Origin: Nonomuraea cavernae
Lineage (GTDB): Bacteria > Actinomycetota > Actinomycetes > Streptosporangiales > Streptosporangiaceae
Assembly (NCBI RefSeq): GCF_014646355.1
Contig: NZ_BMNH01000031.1
Coordinates: forward strand, 1-64,000
Reading direction: 5' to 3'
Length of the DNA stretch: 64,000 nt
Positions 39,208 to 48,256 of the stretch are shown here, in pieces (position 1 is the stretch's first letter; each line of letters starts with the position of its first letter). Made by a program: the position numbers and the translations under genes. The notes below the pieces were generated by a model. The model searched no databases. It had not been told where the DNA came from and saw nothing but the letters and a program-made list of their open reading frames with translations.

Positions 39208-39951
39208 CTAGAACGCGGCCTTCGCCAGCCAGCGGTCGAGCAGGTCGCGGTCGCCGAAGACGGCCAGCGTGTCCGCGAAGCGCCGGCCGTACATCATGAG
39301 CAGCAGGTCGCCGGCCGGGCCGCGGACGGCGACGTCACCCTTGGCATGGCCGGGTTCCCAGCTGGCGAGGCCCCCGGGGCCCTGCGTGATGGTCCACTCG
39401 CCGTCGGTGTCGGTCGCGTGCAGGTGGATCGTGGCGCCGTCCGCGCCGGCCTCGGCCAGGCGGCGCGTGACCCATCGGGCGTGCGGCAGGTTGCCGAGCA
39501 ACTCCTCGATCCCGTCGGCCGCCACCGGCGCGGGCACCGCCGGCTCCAGGCCGAGCGCGAGCTCCGCGTCGACGCGATGGACCACCAGCTCGTACGCCAT
39601 CCGCCGCGCCCAGTAGGCGGCCGAGTGGTCGCCGCCCCACGACCACACCGGCGTGGCGGGGTCGGTCGACCGGAGCACGGCCAGCAACCGTGCGGCTCCG
39701 GCCGCCAGCCACGCGGCGTCACCGCTCTCACCGGGCGCCAGGCCGTTGGGCACGTCGCGCGACCAGATCGGCTCGCTCGCCCGGGTCGTCAGGAGGTGGA
39801 TCACCCAGCGGTGCGTGCCACCGACGTGGGTGACCAGCTCGGCCAGCGTCCACCCCGGACAGCTGGGCACCGGCGTGCCAGGGGCGGCGCCGGTGACCAG
39901 CTCGACGAGGCGGGCGGTTTCGCTTTCCACGAGCGCGCAGTAGTCCTTCAC
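39208..39951 (-). CDS. Maleylpyruvate isomerase-family (mycothiol-dependent) protein
   Basis: A 247-residue DinB-fold protein. Metal-binding histidines are in ELVTHVGGTHRW and AYELVVHRVDAE, in the usual places of the MDMPI N-terminal domain, and a small SCP2-like C-terminal domain follows. Such proteins use mycothiol, the actinobacterial thiol, for isomerisation or detoxification. The start is GTG 39951, with no strong ribosome site. The natural substrate is unknown. Confidence 0.87.
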   Translation of the reverse strand: MKDYCALVESETARLVELVTGAAPGTPVPSCPGWTLAELVTHVGGTHRWVIHLLTTRASEPIWSRDVPNGLAPGESGDAAWLAAGAARLLAVLRSTDPATPVWSWGGDHSAAYWARRMAYELVVHRVDAELALGLEPAVPAPVAADGIEELLGNLPHARWVTRRLAEAGADGATIHLHATDTDGEWTITQGPGGLASWEPGHAKGDVAVRGPAGDLLLMMYGRRFADTLAVFGDRDLLDRWLAKAAF

Positions 39952-39966
39952 ACGCCCGAGACTAGA

Positions 39967-41466
39967 TCAGGCGGCCGCGCAGGCGACGTCCTGGTTCGGC
40001 ACCTTGCCCTTGAGCAGGAACGAGTTCACCATGCTCTGGATGCACTTGTTGCCCGAGCTGTAGGAGCCGTGTCCCTGGCCCTCGTAGGTGAGCAGGGTGG
40101 CGTTCCCGAGCTGCCTGGTCAAACTGGGCGCCCACTGGTAGGGAGTGGCCGGGTCGCCCTTGCCGCCGACCACGAGGATCGGCGCCGAGCCCTTGGCGTT
40201 CACCTTCCGGGCCTCGTTGTTGCCCGCGACCGGCCACGAGGTGCAGATCCCGCCCGCGCCCTCGCTGCCGAACAACGGTGAGATCTTGATCGCCTCCTTC
40301 CAGGTGCGCGTCAGCTCGCCCTCGTCGGGCCGCTCGGCGGAGTCCACGCAGGTGATCGCCGGGAAGCTGGACATCTGGGTGGTGTAGGTGCCGTCCTTGG
40401 AGCGGCCGGTGTAGGAGTCGGCCAGGTAGATCAGCGCGTCGCCCCGTCCCTTGTCCGCCTGCGCGAGCGCGGTCTCCAGGAACGGCCAGGCACCCTCGGA
40501 GTAGAGGGCGGCCGCGAGCCCGGTGGAGGCCAGGCCCTGGGTGAGCCGGCGGTTGCCGACCCGCAGCGGCTTGTCGACCAGCTTGTACATCAGCCGCATG
40601 ACGTTCGCGTCGGCGGCCTTCACGGTGTCGCCGAGCTCGCAGCCCTCCTTGACGCAGTCCTTCAGGAAGCTCTCGTACGCCTGCTGGAAGCCCCTGGTCT
40701 GGGCCAGGGTGCGCTGCCTGAACGTGACGGACGGGTCGAGCGGCGCGTCGAGCACCACCCGGCCGACCTTGTTCGGGTACTTGGTGGCGTAGACCGCGCC
40801 GAGCTGCGTGCCGTACGACATGCCGAGGTAGTTGAGCTTGGCGTCGCCGAGCGCGGCGCGCAGCCGGTCCATGTCGCGGGCGGTGTTGCCGGTGCCGATG
40901 TACGGCAGGAGGCGGCTCGCGTCACGCTTGCAGAGCTCGGCGAACCTCTGGTTGGCCGCCCTGCCCGCCTCACGGGTCTTCTGGGTGGGCGGCAGCGTGT
41001 TGAGCTCGACGTACGCGTCCATGTCCGCGTTGCTGCCGCAGCGCACGCCCGAGCTGCGGTCGACGCCGCGCGGGTCGAAGCTGACCAGGTCGTAGCGGGT
41101 GCGCAGGGTGTCGAACATCTTGGCCGCCTGGGCGAGGGTGTCGACGCCGGAGCCGCCCGGGCCGCCGAAGTTGAACACCAGCGAGCCCAGCCGCCTGCTC
41201 TGGTCGGTGGCCGCGATCTTGATCAACGCCAGGTCGATCGTACCGAGATCGGGATTGTCGTAGTCGAGTGGCACGGTGAGTTTCCCGCACCTGACGCCGG
41301 GCTCCTGGCGGGCGGGCGGCTCTCCGTCAGGACGGACGATGTCCGTGCACGGGCCCCAGGAGATGGGGTCGACGACGACGCCTTTGGGCTCGGTGTCGGG
41401 CGTCGCCGTGCTCACACAGGCGGTGGCGGACACTGCCAGCGTGGCGGCGGCAAGGACATGACGCAT
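39967..41466 (-). CDS. TAP-like alpha/beta-hydrolase lipoprotein
   Basis: A 499-residue exported hydrolase of the tripeptidyl-aminopeptidase (SlpD/SlpE-like) family. Signal peptide MRHVLAAATLAVSATAC ends in a lipobox cysteine at residue 17. The oxyanion motif FNFGGPGGSG, the nucleophile in GMSYGTQLGA, the aspartate in GKGDPATPY and the histidine in EGQGHGSY form the catalytic machinery, and the C-terminal TAP-like domain is complete. GGGGGAGAG precedes ATG 41466. It probably cleaves short peptides from the N-terminus at the cell surface. Confidence 0.92.
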   Translation of the reverse strand: MRHVLAAATLAVSATACVSTATPDTEPKGVVVDPISWGPCTDIVRPDGEPPARQEPGVRCGKLTVPLDYDNPDLGTIDLALIKIAATDQSRRLGSLVFNFGGPGGSGVDTLAQAAKMFDTLRTRYDLVSFDPRGVDRSSGVRCGSNADMDAYVELNTLPPTQKTREAGRAANQRFAELCKRDASRLLPYIGTGNTARDMDRLRAALGDAKLNYLGMSYGTQLGAVYATKYPNKVGRVVLDAPLDPSVTFRQRTLAQTRGFQQAYESFLKDCVKEGCELGDTVKAADANVMRLMYKLVDKPLRVGNRRLTQGLASTGLAAALYSEGAWPFLETALAQADKGRGDALIYLADSYTGRSKDGTYTTQMSSFPAITCVDSAERPDEGELTRTWKEAIKISPLFGSEGAGGICTSWPVAGNNEARKVNAKGSAPILVVGGKGDPATPYQWAPSLTRQLGNATLLTYEGQGHGSYSSGNKCIQSMVNSFLLKGKVPNQDVACAAA

Positions 41467-41556
41467 ATGTGCTCTCCCCCTAGGGCTCTCAAGGGGGGAG
41501 GCAGTGCCCACAATACGTGAGGGCCGCCGGGACGGCGACGCGCCGCGAGGGGCGGA

Positions 41557-41584
41557 CGTCCCCGCGCGCGAGTGCGCGGGGACG
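41557..41584. terminator. Hairpin terminator downstream of aceE
   Basis: An 11-bp perfect stem (41557-41567 with 41574-41584) with loop GCGAGT lies just after the aceE stop on the minus strand. Confidence 0.7.
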
Positions 41585-41596
41585 CCTGTCGCGGGC

Positions 41597-44344
41597 TCAG
41601 ACGCCCATGGACTGGGTGTCGTTGCTCTCCGCGCCGCCGGCCTCGGTCACGCCGTTCTTGAGGTGGTAGCGGGCGATCGCCTCGCGCAGCACCTCGGCGT
41701 CGAGCTCGCCGCGCTTGACCAGGCTGGTGAGCACGGCCAGCGTGATCGAGGCGGCGTCGACGTGGAAGTGGCGGCGCAGCGCCGAGCGGGTGTCGGACAG
41801 GCCGAACCCGTCGGTGCCCAGCGAGGACCAGTCACCCGGCACCCACTGCGCGATCTGGTCCTGGACGGCCTTCATGTAGTCGCTGACGCCCACGAACGGC
41901 CCCGTGGCCTGGGACAGGGCCTGGGTGACGTAGGGGACACGGCGCTCGGCGTCGGGGTTGAGCAGGTTGTGCTCGTCGCACGCCAGCGCCTCGCGGCGCA
42001 GCTCCGACCACGACGTCGCCGACCACACGTCGGCCGACACGCCCCAGTCCTCGGCCAGCAGCCGCTGGGCCTCCACGGCCCACGGCCCGGCCACGCCGGA
42101 GGACAGGATGTTGGCCTTCGGCCCCTGGGTCCGTGGCCCGTCTGCGAACTTGTACAGGCCCTTGAGCAGGCCCGCCACGTCGAGGTCCGCGGGCTGCGCG
42201 GGCTGCAGGTAGGGCTCGTTGTAGACGGTCAGGTAGTAGAACACGTCCTCGGGCTGATCGCCGTACATCCGGCGCAGGCCGTCCTTGACGATGTGGGCCA
42301 CCTCGAACGCCCAGGACGGGTCGTAGGACACCGCCGCCGGGTTGGTGGAGGCGATGAGCGGCGACTGGCCGTCCTCGTGCTGCAGGCCCTCGCCGTTGAG
42401 CGTGGTGCGCCCGGCGGTGGCGCCGAGCAGGAAGCCGCGGCCCATCTGGTCGCCCAGCTGCCACATCGCGTCACCGGTGCGCTGCCAGCCGAACATCGAG
42501 TAGAAGATGTAGATCGGGATCATCGGCTCGCCGTGCGTGGCGTAGGACGTGCCGGCCGCGATCGTCGAGGCCATCGACCCCGACTCGCTGATGCCCTCGT
42601 GCAGGATCTGCCCCTGCACCGCCTCCTTGTAGGACAGCAGCAGCTCCCTGTCGACGGCCTCGTAGGTCTGGCCGTGCGGGGAGTAGATCTTGGCCGTCGG
42701 GAACATGGCGTCGAGACCGAAGGTGCGGGCCTCGTCGGGGATGATCGGCACGAAGCGGTGGCCGATCTCCTTGTCGCGCATGAGGTCCTTCAGCAGGCGT
42801 ACGAAGGCCATCGTGGTGGCCACCTGCTGCTTGCCCGAGCCCTTGGCGAACTGCTGGTAGACCGAGTCGGCGGGCAGCTTGACCGGCTTGGCCCGGACCA
42901 CCCGCTTGGGCAGCACGCCGCCCAGCGCCGCGCGGCGCTCCCGCATGTACTCGATCTCGGGGTCGTTCTCGCCCGGGTGGAAGTAGGGCGGCAGCTCGCC
43001 TTCGAGCGCGGAGTCGGGGATCGGCAGGTAGAGCCGGTCGCGGAACTCCTTGAGCTCGGCTTTGGTGAGCTTCTTCATCTGGTGGGTGGCGTTGCGCGCC
43101 TCGAAGTCCTTGCCCAGCGTCCAGCCCTTGATGGTCTGGGCCAGGATGACCGTCGGCTGGCCGACGTGCTCACGAGCCGCCTTGAAGGCCGCGTAGACCT
43201 TGTGGTAGTCGTGGCCGCCGCGCGACAGCTTGCGGATGTCGTCGTCGGTCAGGTGCTCGACCATCTTGCGCAGGCGGGGGTCGCCGCCGAAGAAGTGCTC
43301 GCGGATGTAGCCGCCCGACTCGACGGAGTAGGTCTGGAACTGCCCGTCGGGCGTGGTGTTCATCTGGTTGACCAGCACGCCGTCGACGTCGGCGGCGAGC
43401 AGTGGGTCCCAGTCGCGGCCCCAGACGACCTTGATGACGTTCCAGCCGGCGCCCCGGAAGTAGGACTCCAGCTCCTGGATGATCTTGCCGTTGCCGCGTA
43501 CCGGGCCGTCGAGCCGCTGCAGGTTGCAGTTGATGACGAACGTGAGGTTGTCGAGCTCCTCGCGGGCCGCCAGGCCGATCGCGCCGAGCGACTCGGGCTC
43601 GTCCATCTCGCCGTCGCCGAGGAACGCCCAGACGTGGCTGCGGCTGGTGTCCTTGATCTGGCGGTTGAGCAGGTAGCGGTTGAACCGCGCCTGGTAGATC
43701 GCGCTGATCGGCCCCAGGCCCATGGAGACCGTCGGGAACTCCCAGAAGTCGGGCATGAGCCGCGGGTGCGGGTAGGAGGGCAGGCCGTGGAAGCCGTGCG
43801 ACAGCTCCTGCCGGAACGCGTCGAGCTGCGCCTCGTTGAGGCGGCCCTCCAGGAAGGCGCGGGCGTAGATGCCGGGCGCGGCGTGCCCCTGGAAGAAGAC
43901 CTGGTCGCCCGACTCGCCGTGGTCCTTGCCGCGGAAGAAGTGGTTGAAGCCCACCTCGTAGAGCGACGCGGCGGAGGCGTAGGTGGCGATGTGACCGCCC
44001 ACGTTGGTGCGGGCGTTGGCGCGGGACACCATGATCGCGGCGTTCCAGCGGATGTAGGCGCGGATGCGCCGCTCGACGTGCTCGTCGCCGGGGAACCAGG
44101 GCTCGCGCTCCGGCGGAATGGTGTTGATGTAGTCGGTGCTGCGCAGGCCCGGCACGCCGACCTGGTGCTCGCGGGCGCGCTCCAGCAGGCGGAGCATCAG
44201 GTAGCGAGCCCGGCTGCGGCCCTCCGCCTTGACGACGTTGTCGAGGGACTCGAGCCACTCGTTGGTCTCACTGGGGTCGACATCAGGAAGCTGGCTGGGT
44301 AGGCCGTCGCTGATGATCGAGAAACGCTGGCGTCCGGAAGCCAC
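41597..44344 (-). CDS. aceE: Pyruvate dehydrogenase E1 component, homodimeric type
   Basis: Decarboxylates pyruvate with thiamine diphosphate and passes the acetyl group to E2. The 915-residue product is the single-chain type: the ThDP site has GDGEMDEPES with VINCNLQRLDGP, and RANARTNVGGHIATYASAAS is in the N-terminal part. The transketolase-like middle domain includes EGISESGSMASTIAAGTSYA. GTG 44344 is chosen on homology with GGAAGG upstream; ATG 44395 and a longer form to 44467 are in frame but unmatched. E2/E3 genes are not in the window, as is usual in actinomycetes. Confidence 0.94.
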   Translation of the reverse strand: MASGRQRFSIISDGLPSQLPDVDPSETNEWLESLDNVVKAEGRSRARYLMLRLLERAREHQVGVPGLRSTDYINTIPPEREPWFPGDEHVERRIRAYIRWNAAIMVSRANARTNVGGHIATYASAASLYEVGFNHFFRGKDHGESGDQVFFQGHAAPGIYARAFLEGRLNEAQLDAFRQELSHGFHGLPSYPHPRLMPDFWEFPTVSMGLGPISAIYQARFNRYLLNRQIKDTSRSHVWAFLGDGEMDEPESLGAIGLAAREELDNLTFVINCNLQRLDGPVRGNGKIIQELESYFRGAGWNVIKVVWGRDWDPLLAADVDGVLVNQMNTTPDGQFQTYSVESGGYIREHFFGGDPRLRKMVEHLTDDDIRKLSRGGHDYHKVYAAFKAAREHVGQPTVILAQTIKGWTLGKDFEARNATHQMKKLTKAELKEFRDRLYLPIPDSALEGELPPYFHPGENDPEIEYMRERRAALGGVLPKRVVRAKPVKLPADSVYQQFAKGSGKQQVATTMAFVRLLKDLMRDKEIGHRFVPIIPDEARTFGLDAMFPTAKIYSPHGQTYEAVDRELLLSYKEAVQGQILHEGISESGSMASTIAAGTSYATHGEPMIPIYIFYSMFGWQRTGDAMWQLGDQMGRGFLLGATAGRTTLNGEGLQHEDGQSPLIASTNPAAVSYDPSWAFEVAHIVKDGLRRMYGDQPEDVFYYLTVYNEPYLQPAQPADLDVAGLLKGLYKFADGPRTQGPKANILSSGVAGPWAVEAQRLLAEDWGVSADVWSATSWSELRREALACDEHNLLNPDAERRVPYVTQALSQATGPFVGVSDYMKAVQDQIAQWVPGDWSSLGTDGFGLSDTRSALRRHFHVDAASITLAVLTSLVKRGELDAEVLREAIARYHLKNGVTEAGGAESNDTQSMGV

Positions 44345-44752
44345 TGGGTCTCGCCTTCCGAGGATGACTGGTGTCTGGTCTGGGTCGCCTTCCATCCTGG
44401 TCGCTAGTCGTAGAAAGTGCATCTCTACTCGTTGGTAACCAGGACGTCCCTGCTGGCAGGGGGTCATGGGTGGCCTAGACCACCAATGATAGGACGAATC
44501 AAGGGGCTAGAGTACAGGGCCGAGGTAATTTAACAAGTCCGGAAAACCTTCGAAAATTCGCCCGCATGCTCCGAGTATCCACCTTCAACGGGACGGCGTC
44601 ATCCGGGTGGGGGGTATCGGGCTCCGCGCCGGGGGCTCGCCCGGGCCTCTTCAGCTCTCAGCGCAACGTTTCGGTCAGGATTGGGGCTGACTCTCCTGAG
44701 TGGAGTGGCGATCCCTCTTTTCGAACCGGCTTCGCCGTACGAGTGTGGAGGC
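44345..44752. other. Intergenic region between aceE and the DUF1918 gene
   Basis: 408 bases that must hold the aceE promoter and any leader (minus strand) and the promoter of the small-gene row (plus strand). The part near 44500-44560 is AT-rich for this genome, as expected of a promoter. No gene is supported. Confidence 0.5.
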
Positions 44753-44935
44753 ATGAATGCGACGGTTGGCGACCGGCTCCTCGTGCATGGCAACTCCGTC
44801 GGCGAGAGAGACCGGACTGGCGTGATCATCGAGGTCAAGGGCGGCGACGGCGGGCCCCCGTACACCGTGAGATTCGACGACGGGCATACCGGGCTGGTCT
44901 TTCCCGGGCCTGACGCGGTCGTCGTGCCTCAGTAG
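44753..44935 (+). CDS. DUF1918 small protein
   Basis: A 60-residue protein matching DUF1918 (MNATVGDRLLVHGNSVGERD, then VRFDDGHTGLVFPG), a small beta-barrel with an SH3-like look. GGAGG lies only one base before ATG 44753, too close for normal use, so the message may be leaderless or initiation unusual. Function unknown; the next gene begins nine bases after the stop. Confidence 0.85.
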   Translation: MNATVGDRLLVHGNSVGERDRTGVIIEVKGGDGGPPYTVRFDDGHTGLVFPGPDAVVVPQ

Positions 44936-44944
44936 GCTGCTCGT

Positions 44945-45352
44945 GTGAGATCCGAGATCATCTCCGTGGACACGGGCTCGCGCGAGACGGTGCACGACAT
45001 CACCGCCCAGTGCGCGGAGTTCGCCGCGGCGCAGGGAGAGGACGGGCTGCTGCACGTCTTCGTCCCGCACGCGACGGCGGGCGTGGTCCTCGTGGAGCTG
45101 GGAGCGGGCAGCGACGACGATCTGCTCGCCGCGCTGCGCGACCTGCTGCCCGCCGACGACAGATGGCGCCACGCCCACGGATCGCGCGGTCATGGCAGGT
45201 CGCACGTCATGCCCGCGCTCATCCCGCCGTACGCCACGGTGCCGGTGATCCAGGGACGGCTGGCCCTCGGCACCTGGCAGTCGATCGCGCTCGTCGACCT
45301 GAATGTCGACAACCCGCAACGCCAGGTTCGGCTGTCGTTTTTGTCCAATTGA
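44945..45352 (+). CDS. YjbQ/UPF0047 family protein
   Basis: A 135-residue single-domain protein of the UPF0047 family, some members of which show weak thiamine-phosphate synthase activity. Conserved residues include VFVPHATAGVVLVELG, HGSRGHGRSHVMPAL (the His cluster), and LGTWQSIALVDLN. GTG 44945 starts close behind the DUF1918 gene, so they may be co-transcribed. The real function is unclear. Confidence 0.88.
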   Translation: MRSEIISVDTGSRETVHDITAQCAEFAAAQGEDGLLHVFVPHATAGVVLVELGAGSDDDLLAALRDLLPADDRWRHAHGSRGHGRSHVMPALIPPYATVPVIQGRLALGTWQSIALVDLNVDNPQRQVRLSFLSN

Positions 45353-45467
45353 TACCTGCGAACCACTGCCGTACCCGTGGCGACCGTTGACGACTGAGGG
45401 TCACAGCGTGTGGACTGTCCCGAAGCGATAAACCGCATAAGCGGCCACTCAAGCAGGAGGGATAAAC

Positions 45468-45896
45468 GTGAGCGCGACCGCGGGTCAGGCGCAGAGCGAG
45501 CGCGGCCTGGCCGAACGACTTGGCCTCAAGCCGGGTCAGGTGGTGCAGGAAATCGGCTGGGACGAGGACGTCGACGACGAGCTTCGCGATTCCATCGAAG
45601 ACCTGACCGGCAACGAACTGCTGGACGAGGAGACCGACGACGTCGTCGACGTGGTGCTGCTGTGGTGGCGTGACGGCGACGGAGACCTCTTCGACGTCCT
45701 CAGCGACGCCATGCGAGCACTCGCCGAAGGCGGCCGGATCTGGCTGCTGACTCCCAAGGCCGGGCGCGAAGGCCACGTGGAGCCGAGCGACATCGGGGAG
45801 GATGCCGCTACCGCGGGTCTCTCGCAGACCAGCAGCATCTCCGCCGCCCCCGACTGGTCGGGGACCAGGCTCGTTTCGCCGAAAGGCCGACGCTAG
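45468..45896 (+). CDS. DUF3052 family protein
   Basis: A 142-residue acidic actinobacterial protein, recognised by LAERLGLKPGQVVQEIGWDE and VVDVVLLWWRDGDGDL. It is near aceE in many actinomycetes, as here. AGGAGG sits about nine bases before GTG 45468. The C-terminal tail is Ser/Ala-rich. Function unknown. Confidence 0.88.
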   Translation: MSATAGQAQSERGLAERLGLKPGQVVQEIGWDEDVDDELRDSIEDLTGNELLDEETDDVVDVVLLWWRDGDGDLFDVLSDAMRALAEGGRIWLLTPKAGREGHVEPSDIGEDAATAGLSQTSSISAAPDWSGTRLVSPKGRR

Positions 45897-45936
45897 GGAG
45901 CCAGTGCGCCGGCCGTACGGCAGGATGAAGTCCGTG

Positions 45937-46386
45937 ATGGAACATCCGGTCGAGGTGGGCGTCCCGGCTCCAGACTTCGAGCTCCAGGACCAGCACGGCA
46001 CTCCGGTGAAGCTGTCAGGCTTTCGGGGCAGGAAGGTCGTGCTGGTCTTCTACCCGCTTGCCTTCAGCGGGATCTGCCGCAGTGAGCTGGCGGCGCTGCG
46101 CGACCTCCCGGGCGACGCACAGGTCCTCACCGTCTCTGTGGACTCGTTGTTCACCCATCGTGCCTGGGCGGAGCAGGAGGGCTACCTGTTCCCTCTGCTC
46201 TCCGATTTCTGGCCACACGGACAGGTCGCGCGGGCGTACGGTGTGTTCGATGACGCGAAGGGCGTCGCTCGCCGCGGCACCTTCATCATCGACGGCGAGG
46301 GCGTGATCCGGTGGTCGGTGGTCAATCCGATCGGTTCGGCGCGTGACATCGCCGCCTATACCAAGGCACTCGCCGATATTTCGTAA
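45937..46386 (+). CDS. AhpE-like 1-Cys peroxiredoxin
   Basis: A 149-residue peroxidase reducing hydroperoxides. The peroxidatic site is FSGICRSELAALRDL, with upstream VVLVFYPLAF; a resolving cysteine is not seen in the usual place, fitting the AhpE (1-Cys) group. ATG 45937 is preferred, with AGGA at about eleven bases; ATG 45925 and GTG 45934 are in frame alternatives. It follows DUF3052 by 40 bases. Confidence 0.9.
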   Translation: MEHPVEVGVPAPDFELQDQHGTPVKLSGFRGRKVVLVFYPLAFSGICRSELAALRDLPGDAQVLTVSVDSLFTHRAWAEQEGYLFPLLSDFWPHGQVARAYGVFDDAKGVARRGTFIIDGEGVIRWSVVNPIGSARDIAAYTKALADIS

Positions 46387-46397
46387 CGGAGGACATC

Positions 46398-46715
46398 ATG
46401 CCCTGCTATCGCTGCGGGGCCCGGCAGACCGACCCCGTCCGCGGGGCCAGCCCGTGGAAGCGCGGGGTGCGCCAGGAGGCGCAGGTGCTGATCTGCCCGG
46501 ACTGTCAACGCCGGCACGATCTCGACCTCGACACGTGCGGCACCTGCCAGTCCACGGCGCTCATCTGCCGGCTCGGTGAGGTGGAATGCCGCTCCTGCGG
46601 CACCGTGCGCCTGGCGCGCGCCGACGCGTTCGCCTGCTCGGGTGCGCCGCCCGTGCCGCCGGGGCTGTCGGCCGAGGTGGAGGCCGCGCTCAACCGGGTG
46701 CTGGGCCGCGCCTGA
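46398..46715 (+). CDS. Zinc-ribbon small protein
   Basis: A 105-residue protein with four CXXC knuckles: CYRC, CPDC, CGTC and CRSC, enough for two zinc ribbons, followed by a helical tail (SAEVEAALNRVLGRA). GGAGG lies seven bases before ATG 46398. It begins 11 bases after the peroxiredoxin stop and is probably in the same operon. It could bind nucleic acid or a protein partner; nothing more can be said. Confidence 0.8.
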   Translation: MPCYRCGARQTDPVRGASPWKRGVRQEAQVLICPDCQRRHDLDLDTCGTCQSTALICRLGEVECRSCGTVRLARADAFACSGAPPVPPGLSAEVEAALNRVLGRA

Positions 46716-46759
46716 CCGCCTTGCCGGACATGTACTGAGCTGCGCTATCGTCTCCTTCC

Positions 46760-47710
46760 GTGTCCGCAACTAGTTCGTTCGTCGTCGGTCTCGACGTCGG
46801 AGGCACGTCCATGAAGGGCGGCCTGGTCAGCGAATCCGGCGCGGTCCTGCTGAGCGAGCGGCGTCCCACGCCCCGCGCGGACGGGCCGGACGCGGTCGTG
46901 GCCGCCATCCGCGGCTTCATCAGCCACCTGGCGGCCGCCGGTGACGGGGTCCCCGCCGGTGTCGGCCTGGCCGTCCCGGGGCTGGTCTCCGCCGACACCG
47001 CCCTCTACGCCACCAACCTCGGCTGGCGCGACGTGCCCGCCACGGCCTTCACCGCGCTGGACATCCCCGTCATGCTCGGCCACGACGTACGCACCGGCGG
47101 TCTGGCGGAGAGCGTGCTCGGCGCCGGACGCGGCATCCCCGACTTCCTCTTCCTGCCCATCGGCACCGGCATCGCCGGCGCCATGATCCTGCACGGCGAG
47201 CCGTACGGAGGCGCCTCGGGGTGGGGCGGCGAGATCGGCCACATCCCCGTCTTTCCCGAGGGCGAGCAGTGCGCGTGCGGCCAGCTCGGCTGTCTGGAGA
47301 CGTACGCCTCGGCGGCCTCGGTGGGCAGGCGCTACAGCCTCCGGGCCGGCCTGGAGGGCGTCCGGGCCGAGCAGGTGGTCTCCTCCGACGACCCGGTGGC
47401 CGTCGAGGTGTGGGACGAGGCCGTGGAGGCCCTTTCGGTGGCCCTGGCCACCTACACCCTGCTGCTCGATCCGACCATGATCGTGCTCGGGGGAGGGCTG
47501 GCCGAAGCGGGGCCGGCCCTGTTCGACCCGGTGCGCACCCGGCTGGTGAAGCGGCTCGCCTTCCGGGACGCGCCCCCGCTGGTCCCGGCCGCCCTCGGGG
47601 TGGACGCCGGGATGCTGGGAGCCGCCCTGCTGGGCTGGCGGGCCGCCGGACGTCCCGAACTGGGGTCGGGCTGGGCGGTGGATGTGCGGCCGGAGCCGTT
47701 GGTGTCGTAA
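46760..47710 (+). CDS. ROK family protein (sugar kinase type)
   Basis: A 316-residue ROK protein without the N-terminal helix-turn-helix, so a sugar kinase rather than a repressor. VVGLDVGGTSMKGGLV is the phosphate loop, GEIGHIPV has the catalytic region, and CACGQLGCLE is the zinc site. GTG 46760 lacks a ribosome site; TATCGT at 46746-46751 would start transcription almost at the start codon, with TTGCCG at 46721 as a possible -35. Confidence 0.9.
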   Translation: MSATSSFVVGLDVGGTSMKGGLVSESGAVLLSERRPTPRADGPDAVVAAIRGFISHLAAAGDGVPAGVGLAVPGLVSADTALYATNLGWRDVPATAFTALDIPVMLGHDVRTGGLAESVLGAGRGIPDFLFLPIGTGIAGAMILHGEPYGGASGWGGEIGHIPVFPEGEQCACGQLGCLETYASAASVGRRYSLRAGLEGVRAEQVVSSDDPVAVEVWDEAVEALSVALATYTLLLDPTMIVLGGGLAEAGPALFDPVRTRLVKRLAFRDAPPLVPAALGVDAGMLGAALLGWRAAGRPELGSGWAVDVRPEPLVS

Positions 47711-47727
47711 GGTGTAGTGCCGATCAG

Positions 47728-47799
47728 GGGCGGTTAGCTCAGCGGTAGAGCACTCGCCTTACAAGCGAGGGGTCACTGGTTCGAACCCAGTACCGCCCA
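47728..47799 (+). tRNA. tRNA-Val (anticodon UAC)
   Basis: Full cloverleaf: acceptor GGGCGGT/ACCGCCC, D arm with AGCTCAGCGGTAGAGC, anticodon stem CTCGC/GCGAG with loop CTTACAA (anticodon TAC), T arm ACTGG/CCAGT with TTCGAAC, and discriminator A. CCA is not encoded. Its 3' half is the attachment site for the integrative elements that follow. Confidence 0.96.
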
Positions 47800-47803
47800 C
47801 CTG
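47757..47803 (+). repeat. att copy 1 (3' half of tRNA-Val, attL)
   Basis: A 47-base segment from the anticodon loop to just past the tRNA end, repeated at 51953 and 55403 with one difference each. A copy inside an intact tRNA is the usual bacterial target of tyrosine integrases. Confidence 0.92.
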
Positions 47804-47810
47804 TAAAAGG

Positions 47811-47840
47811 AGCCCTGTTTCCGATCATGGAAATGGGGCT
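47811..47840. terminator. Hairpin shared by tRNA-Val and integrase remnant
   Basis: A 12-bp stem with loop GATCAT (47811-47822 with 47829-47840). A homologous hairpin lies after att copy 2 at 52006-52035, with a G.U pair replaced by G-C, so the structure has been kept. Confidence 0.7.
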
Positions 47841-48175
47841 TCGTGCCATTGGCCGGTGTGGGGGATCTTTGAAGATCCGTTGGCGTCTTCAGTGAACTTG
47901 ACGTTCATTGCGTCGGCGATCTTCCGGTCGGCTTCCGCCGTGCTGTGCTGGTAGATCAGCGCCGCCCGGACGGAGTCATGGCCCATGCGTTGCATGAGAT
48001 CTTTGAGGATCGCTCCCGAACTGACAGCGATCGAGTTGCCGTTGAGGGTTGGGTCACCGTCCGTGACCGCGACCTGCCAGACCAGTTCTGCGGTCTGCTT
48101 GTCGCGGGCCTGCACGAAGCGCCCGTTGGACGAGGCGTCGAAGTCCTTGACGGGCTTGACCCGCCGACGAGGTAA
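47825..48175 (-). pseudogene. Fusion relic: SCO3933-like N-part joined to integrase C-terminus
   Basis: One open frame reads VKPVKDFDASSNGRFVQARD and WQVAVTDGDP, the start of a small AICE protein (SCO3933-like), then NSIAVSSGAILKDLMQRMGH and ALIYQHSTAEADRKIADAMN, the end of a tyrosine integrase with its catalytic tyrosine. The two pieces belong to different genes and meet in frame after TDGDP, so a deletion joined them. The integrase lacks its arginines and cannot recombine. No start can be assigned. Confidence 0.75.
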
Positions 48176-48256
48176 CAGCCGTGCGGGAAGACGTCGGTGT
48201 CACCAGTGCGATAGACAGTCGCTCAGGCCGGCGGCCCGACATTCCTGGAGGATCTA

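Noticed and set aside
38899..40281. 460-codon plus-strand frame including the 38862-39207 gap
   Set aside because: Most of it is antisense to the maleylpyruvate-isomerase-like gene and the TAP-like hydrolase, and the gap part has no family features.
41504..44302. 932-codon plus-strand open frame
   Set aside because: It is the mirror of aceE codon bias on the opposite strand, without any family pattern.
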